Below, in pieces: positions 60,601-64,000 of a stretch of 64,000 nucleotides of DNA. Position numbers and translations under genes: made by a program. Numbering within the stretch: position 1 is the first letter of the stretch; each line of letters starts with the position of its first letter. The stretch is from positions 244,665 to 308,664 of the forward strand of contig NZ_RQFA01000066.1 in NCBI RefSeq assembly GCF_004770155.1, in the 5' to 3' direction. Source of the stretch: Leptospira gomenensis. Its GTDB lineage: Bacteria; Spirochaetota; Leptospiria; Leptospirales; Leptospiraceae. Under the pieces are notes generated by a model. It did no database searches, was not told where the DNA came from, and saw only the letters and a list, made by a program, of their open reading frames with translations.

Positions 60601-61128
60601 GATATGAATCCTGAAACGATCCTCAATTGTTTTATTTCTATCCATTGGGCGTTCCAGAGGGAAAACAAACTGCCCGAGTTGGAAATTCTGCTATCGAACG
60701 TATTACGACAAATCGATGTTAGGCGACCTGAATACGTGTTATTTGCGGCCAATCTTGCGGTAATTCACGTCCAAAACGGAAATTTAGAAAAGGGAAAGGA
60801 AGTATTCGAATCGTTATTCGCACAAGATTGGAGCCGGTTCGAATACCGAAAAGATACAGTTTCCGCTTTCACCAATCGCGCGTTAGACGAAGGTCCGAAC
60901 GATCATCAGTATACGATCGCTTTTCGTAAGTATTACGCGATGGCTAAGTTTAACGCCGCGTGTCTATATTCCAAACTTCGAGAACCTGAAACCAGCGTCT
61001 CTCACCTACGGGAAGCCGTACGTCTGGAGCCGGAGCAATACAACAAAGACAAGATCCTCTCCGAAAGGGATTTTCGAGCTCTGAGCGAAACGCAGTCGTA
61101 TCGGGAATTCCTAAGTTCTCTGAATTGA
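57619..61128 (+). CDS. Large helical solenoid protein (TPR at C-terminus), function unknown
   Basis: 1169 residues with no signal peptide or membrane segment. Mostly helical and charged with long runs of Glu/Lys; the last 80 residues form a TPR (AMAKFNAACLYSKLREPETS then VSHLREAVRLEPEQYNKDKI). The centre has repeated helical hairpins of HEAT/TPR type that I cannot assign. It may be a large scaffold. Codon use is like the chromosome. It stands with the lipoprotein gene between the two inverted repeat arrays; no close operon partner. Confidence 0.75.
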   Translation: MILQPTDWNKTESSAYYREFFQKIDALQFEEAEEFLTFLFQNAERQKKKGKPSDFLFPEEKRETDEDTLYAHYRRMISQFHFSESLESRVDRILKDLEETLQDENEMRAHQFQPWNGLLFRCSDFEFCSAILNSIHFDPKTGRISPRFGLDLEMIWDADSYPPEKSSEVYDFIYDLQEGEYEIVYKNETIPGKELHLYVKLILFTKMIRTIVETLLKEKRFAEIPKKFPFYVFIDSEECYDYSQKPFLFEINNPIELKSLQTNPHFPSYQKASELKTQFSMLEELLFYLDFLENPETEEYQNILKLLSFNQEWVSKIEQTARKKFLSSHETSETEQHDGSEEEKSISEKITNASPQSFTKLFWELAKIDETRHGETARKFQTEILSRKPFEPEDNYQKVIPYIQNFTYEFVLCFLTIPETFREEFLPLVETELVSFQNHPHPAFALRSMEIRYWLRLSGRNIHDNPQLVLRAGKSFHLKKTDWETKDRHPIFTDPPEEYLNLLIDLVDCMPEEFPWFGESWDFIFQSRLVPLGKLAKRCVPAVVAALERYNRSGLNESCTLHLAPILYKIGCKDVPESVHKLHKNNRFYLEEFYDSWSQLVPRERWVEFLDRFRNFPEDFAAPQTWEHVLYDSEPGFQVYYENIEELPERNRIFYALLRSLKNEPGPVLKKFSLFYCEALAETSSKKRDRFFQSASEIAELLNLLRNEKAENEKLKFLYECAVSAKAIEFFLENKPDTADILKRTLTAVPDNGLLYFLKVNWVEKEDGIGKAIEELRLSLRILWKNDSSTQNSLFSYLLSSNRDWNELSRGSLYSFYKKTKTIVLRRLFTEGKFSSELLSLRFDPFLNIIKNEYSKMDTDDRRIMIEKDTVEFGILEKIDSFSDNDLAAFLKPENSSLNFLIASRLVENARVFSAELLRTLDWETSAESAFPLLKLFFQDSRLKDKLFSNSVFQKFLSYFILEYRDVPAKDLAKILFSRFKETEKSDVIVQAAKDMNPETILNCFISIHWAFQRENKLPELEILLSNVLRQIDVRRPEYVLFAANLAVIHVQNGNLEKGKEVFESLFAQDWSRFEYRKDTVSAFTNRALDEGPNDHQYTIAFRKYYAMAKFNAACLYSKLREPETSVSHLREAVRLEPEQYNKDKILSERDFRALSETQSYREFLSSLN

Positions 61129-61409
61129 AAGAGGATACGCCGATCCACATTGAACCGACTGACGAATAAACATGGAATCCCGGGGAATGTAATACCGAAT
61201 AGACCGCTTCTCTCTACAAGTTCAGCAATCGAACGACACTGTGTTTTTTTTGGGAGGTATGGATTCCCGATTTCTTTCCTTTCGGATTGTCGGTGATTCC
61301 GAACTTCGGAAATTATATAGCCCGATCGGAAAAATAGAATAAAACGGAATTCTCATTTGTTACATCTATGGATTGTTTTTTTATAAATCAGAGGACTACA
61401 AACTATAAA
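61129..61409. other. Intergenic region before the lipoprotein gene
   Basis: 281 bases between the TPR gene and the lipoprotein gene. I find no further gene and no clear terminator. A frame open from an ATG at 61368 lies within it and is an upstream extension of the lipoprotein. AGAGGA about 15 bases before 61410 could be its ribosome binding site. Confidence 0.5.
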
Positions 61410-63809
61410 ATGAAGGCTTCAAAGACTTTCTATTTTTGGTCCCTTCTTCTTTTGGAAATTGCACTGCTACAAGCTTGTATTCCCAAACCGGGGAGCGTCT
61501 CGGGGATCGACACCGCGATTTTTTCCAATTTTTTCACTTCCTCGCAAACTCCCATTTTTTTGAAAGTTCGCGTTTCGGGTCTCGCCTCCGGGGCTTCTTT
61601 CGCGATTTCGAATCAAAACTCCGAAGTCGTGACCGTTTTTGGAAACGGAGAATTCGCCTTTTCTCAGTCGCAGCCGAAATTCTCTAATTATAGCGTGAAT
61701 GTCATTTCCCAACCGGTCGTAACTCCGAATCAAACCTGCGCAATCACGAATCCTTCCGGAATTTTGGATCCGAACAACAATCTCGTGGAAATTCAATGTG
61801 GGACCCGCTTCTTCAATTTGAGTCTGAACGTATTCGGAATTTCGGGGGCCGCCACAGGAAATCTGACCGCGCGTACCGGACCCGTGAATACTTTGACCAT
61901 CAGTGCGGACGGAACTTATACGTTCCCTGCTCAGATTCCCGATGCGGGTTCGTACTCCGTCAAAATTCTCACGAATCCGTTTCGACACAAATGTATCTTA
62001 GAAGCGCTTCCGCCGGGAACCGGAACCATCAACGGCGCTCCTGTTACGGTTAACGTGAATTGTCTTAGTCTACTTACGGCCAATCCGCCGGCGCAAACGG
62101 TTCTTTCCTCCGTGCAACCTATTCAATTCACGTTCTCCAAGCCAGTTACCCCGCTCAGTTGTAATTTTGTCGCGCCCACGCCGGCGCCTCCTTCTCCCGC
62201 TTGTTCGGGAGATCTGAGCGGGTCCGCATTCGTTTTGAACGCGGCGAATTATAACGGAAATACGGTCACGATCAATCCGAATGCCAATTGGCCCGTCGGT
62301 CTAAATCAGTGTATTCAATTGGCAGGCTGCACGGAGAACGGAACGGGTCGAGTGTTTCCGATCCCCACTCCGGTCCGTTATTCCGTTGCGAATCAGATCA
62401 AATACGTTTCGCAAGGAGGTGCTACGGCGGGAACCTGCTCCACGGTCGCAACGGCCTGTGACAATATCCAATATGCGGTTTCGCTGTGCAACGGAACCGC
62501 TCCCTGTTTCGTGTTGGTTTCCCAAGGTTCGTATTCCGTTTCGACAGCGGTGGACAGAATCGTATTGGTCAATCGTCTGCAGTTGTTAGGCGGATTTAAC
62601 TCCACGTTTACGGATCGGGATTTCGGTTTGTATCCGACTTCGATTACCGACGATCAAGGTCCGGGAGTTTGCGGCAATAACTTCGCCGCGACCTGTTCTC
62701 CGATCATCGGAAGTTTTTTGACCTTAGACGACGATATTCTCATCCAAAATTTCATGATCCGGACTAACGGAAACAATCAATGGTCCACGGGAATTCATCT
62801 TGTGAACGTTACTACAGGAGGAAACAATCTTACTATCAACGAAAACATCATCTTAGGTAGGGATTCCGCAGCAGCGTATAACTTAGGTACGGTGCGTTCC
62901 GGGATTTCGGCGAGTTCCGTCGGTGGGAATCTCGTCGTTTCCGGTAATTGGGTCGTGGGTGGTTCCGGGAATTCGTTTTCCGCGGGTTTGTTTTTATCGA
63001 ACAACACCCGAGGTTTGATCTACGGTAATTATCTGAGTGGCGCTTCCACTGCTGGCGTAAATCCGACCCTCGATTTGTCCATGGGAATTTATTTAAGTAA
63101 TGCAATCGTTAGCAACACGCAGTCCTTAGTGATCGCGAATAACGTTATCAATTCTCATTTTATCACCTCGGGAGTCCCTGTAAACACGGGGATTTCGGTC
63201 GGAATCAACGGGTTCTCAGTGAATTCTCCTAATATATTCGTAATTCATAATACGATTTTCGGCGGTTTGGGAACTCTGGAATCCTACGGTATAAAACAGG
63301 AAGATTTTTCCACTGCGAATTTAATCTTGAACGTCATCAATAATCAGATCTTCGCGAATCTTTCTTCGACCACGATGAGCACTTGCATTCATACCGGAAA
63401 TACCGTGGACCCGGGGTCGGACATTCGAGGAAATAATTTATTCAACTGTCTTAGAAAGGTCGATTCGAATCCCGGTCAGTATGATATTTGTGGTCCTGGT
63501 CCCGGTGCTTTGACGATCGGCGGTTGTATCGTTCCGCTCACTACCGCGACGCAAATGAATTTTAGAGTTCCGCCCGTTTTCGCGGCCGCGACGGGGGCCA
63601 CGGAAGTATTTCGTTTAGCTCCGAGTTCTAAATGTTCCTCCGTTTTTGGAGGTGTGGATCCGGGTTTCGGCTTTCCTCTGTCTCAATTCTATCTTTTGGA
63701 TTTATTGGGTTCCCCGAGATCTTTCGATGGGCCGCCTGTCCCGGTGCCCGCCGGATCTGCAGGATTTTCGATCGGGGCTTTTGAGCAAAATGCTGGCTGT
63801 TCTCCTTGA
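61410..63809 (+). CDS. Large surface-type lipoprotein with parallel beta-helix
   Basis: 799 residues from the ATG at 61410 (an ATG at 61368 would add 14 residues before the signal peptide). The lipobox is LLQAC with lipidated Cys23, after the hydrophobic stretch FYFWSLLLLEIALLQ; Gln at -2 is tolerated by the relaxed spirochete consensus. Residues 30-260 hold repeated Ig-like beta domains. From about 345 a right-handed parallel beta-helix follows: YVSQGGATAGTCSTVATACD then DNIQYAVSLCNGTAPCFVLV, many Asn-rich turns, and several Cys pairs. The type is common among exposed Leptospira lipoproteins; ligand unknown. Confidence 0.85.
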   Translation: MKASKTFYFWSLLLLEIALLQACIPKPGSVSGIDTAIFSNFFTSSQTPIFLKVRVSGLASGASFAISNQNSEVVTVFGNGEFAFSQSQPKFSNYSVNVISQPVVTPNQTCAITNPSGILDPNNNLVEIQCGTRFFNLSLNVFGISGAATGNLTARTGPVNTLTISADGTYTFPAQIPDAGSYSVKILTNPFRHKCILEALPPGTGTINGAPVTVNVNCLSLLTANPPAQTVLSSVQPIQFTFSKPVTPLSCNFVAPTPAPPSPACSGDLSGSAFVLNAANYNGNTVTINPNANWPVGLNQCIQLAGCTENGTGRVFPIPTPVRYSVANQIKYVSQGGATAGTCSTVATACDNIQYAVSLCNGTAPCFVLVSQGSYSVSTAVDRIVLVNRLQLLGGFNSTFTDRDFGLYPTSITDDQGPGVCGNNFAATCSPIIGSFLTLDDDILIQNFMIRTNGNNQWSTGIHLVNVTTGGNNLTINENIILGRDSAAAYNLGTVRSGISASSVGGNLVVSGNWVVGGSGNSFSAGLFLSNNTRGLIYGNYLSGASTAGVNPTLDLSMGIYLSNAIVSNTQSLVIANNVINSHFITSGVPVNTGISVGINGFSVNSPNIFVIHNTIFGGLGTLESYGIKQEDFSTANLILNVINNQIFANLSSTTMSTCIHTGNTVDPGSDIRGNNLFNCLRKVDSNPGQYDICGPGPGALTIGGCIVPLTTATQMNFRVPPVFAAATGATEVFRLAPSSKCSSVFGGVDPGFGFPLSQFYLLDLLGSPRSFDGPPVPVPAGSAGFSIGAFEQNAGCSP

Positions 63810-63811
63810 TT

Positions 63812-64000
63812 GCGCTCGGGAAAACGTGTGAGTTCCCACAAAAATTGCTACGACAAACAAAGCCGCACTCGAGAAAACGTGTGAGTTCCCGCAAAAATTG
63901 CTACGACAAACAAAGCCGCGCTCGAGAAAACGTGTGAGTTCCCGCACAAATTGCTACGACAAACAAAGCCTCGCCCTTGCTCGCTCTCAGTCGTGGCGCT
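63812..64000 (-). repeat. 53-bp tandem repeat array (family C, three units), inverted copy
   Basis: Starts three bases after the lipoprotein stop. Units with AGCC at 63861, 63914 and 63967 (exact period 53), in inverted orientation to the array at 57.1 kb. Bases 63926-64000 equal the reverse complement of 57076-57150 over 75 bases without a mismatch, and the window ends inside the repeat, so it may be longer. Confidence 0.9.

Noticed and set aside
63628..63947. Leftward frames across the family C repeat with MRELTRFLE-type starts
   Set aside because: They arise from repeat units read in the minus direction; each unit gives the same short peptide.

Overview
The window comes from the chromosome of a spirochete of the genus Leptospira. 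The evidence is a DUF1564-family gene (a family I know only from Leptospira), an OpgG/OpgH glucan pair, two bactofilins, FecR- and CHASE2-linked nucleotide cyclases, a plant/Chlamydia-type long IspG, and housekeeping proteins of spirochete type. Base composition looks more G+C-rich than L. interrogans, so a less common species is likely, but I cannot name it. I found no rRNA or tRNA genes.

Layout. (1) 1-764: the 5' part of a leftward CHASE2 cyclase-like gene that runs out of the window, then a rightward DUF1564 gene (915-1385). (2) 1421-17375: one uninterrupted leftward run of 19 genes with overlaps or gaps of at most 22 bases: dapA, dapB, cdaA, ybbR/cdaR, acpS, a TPR gene, a bactofilin, a DUF4321 gene, rpsB, tsf, pyrH, frr, uppS, cdsA, dxr, rseP, proS, trpB, trpA. 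It joins lysine/peptidoglycan precursor supply, c-di-AMP synthesis, ribosome biogenesis and recycling, isoprenoid carrier and phospholipid synthesis, envelope proteolysis and tryptophan synthesis. (3) 17464-24178: a WecA/MraY-like glycosyl-phosphate transferase, an orphan XRE regulator, a 64-bp tandem repeat, then leftward pdxA, a second bactofilin and several uncharacterised genes. (4) 24235-32154: a rightward lytic transglycosylase, then citrate synthase followed by three RNA-methyltransferase-like genes and a glycosyltransferase, overlapping end to end. (5) 32165-42699: leftward opgG-X-opgH, gltB and an uncharacterised gene.

(6) 42.9-44.7 kb: an AT-rich HicA/HicB toxin-antitoxin pair between two GC-rich arrays of the same 57-60-bp repeat. 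(7) 44856-56939: methyltransferases, a DUF1801 protein, ispG, a cyclase-FecR pair, an unusual IscU/NifU-like plus pentapeptide-repeat fusion, rpmE, rho and a CBS/PAS/Fis-type regulator. (8) 57076-64000: a 53-bp repeat array, a 1169-residue TPR protein, a large Cys-containing beta-helix lipoprotein, and the same array in inverted orientation, so the two genes sit between long inverted repeats.

The most unusual feature is the set of repeat arrays (19.25, 42.9, 44.4, 57.1 and 63.8 kb). Two families share an 18-nt core, units carry short palindromes, and every array lies next to accessory genes (an orphan XRE regulator, HicAB, or the TPR gene plus lipoprotein). They are not CRISPR arrays. They may mark boundaries of exchangeable gene cassettes, but that is inference.
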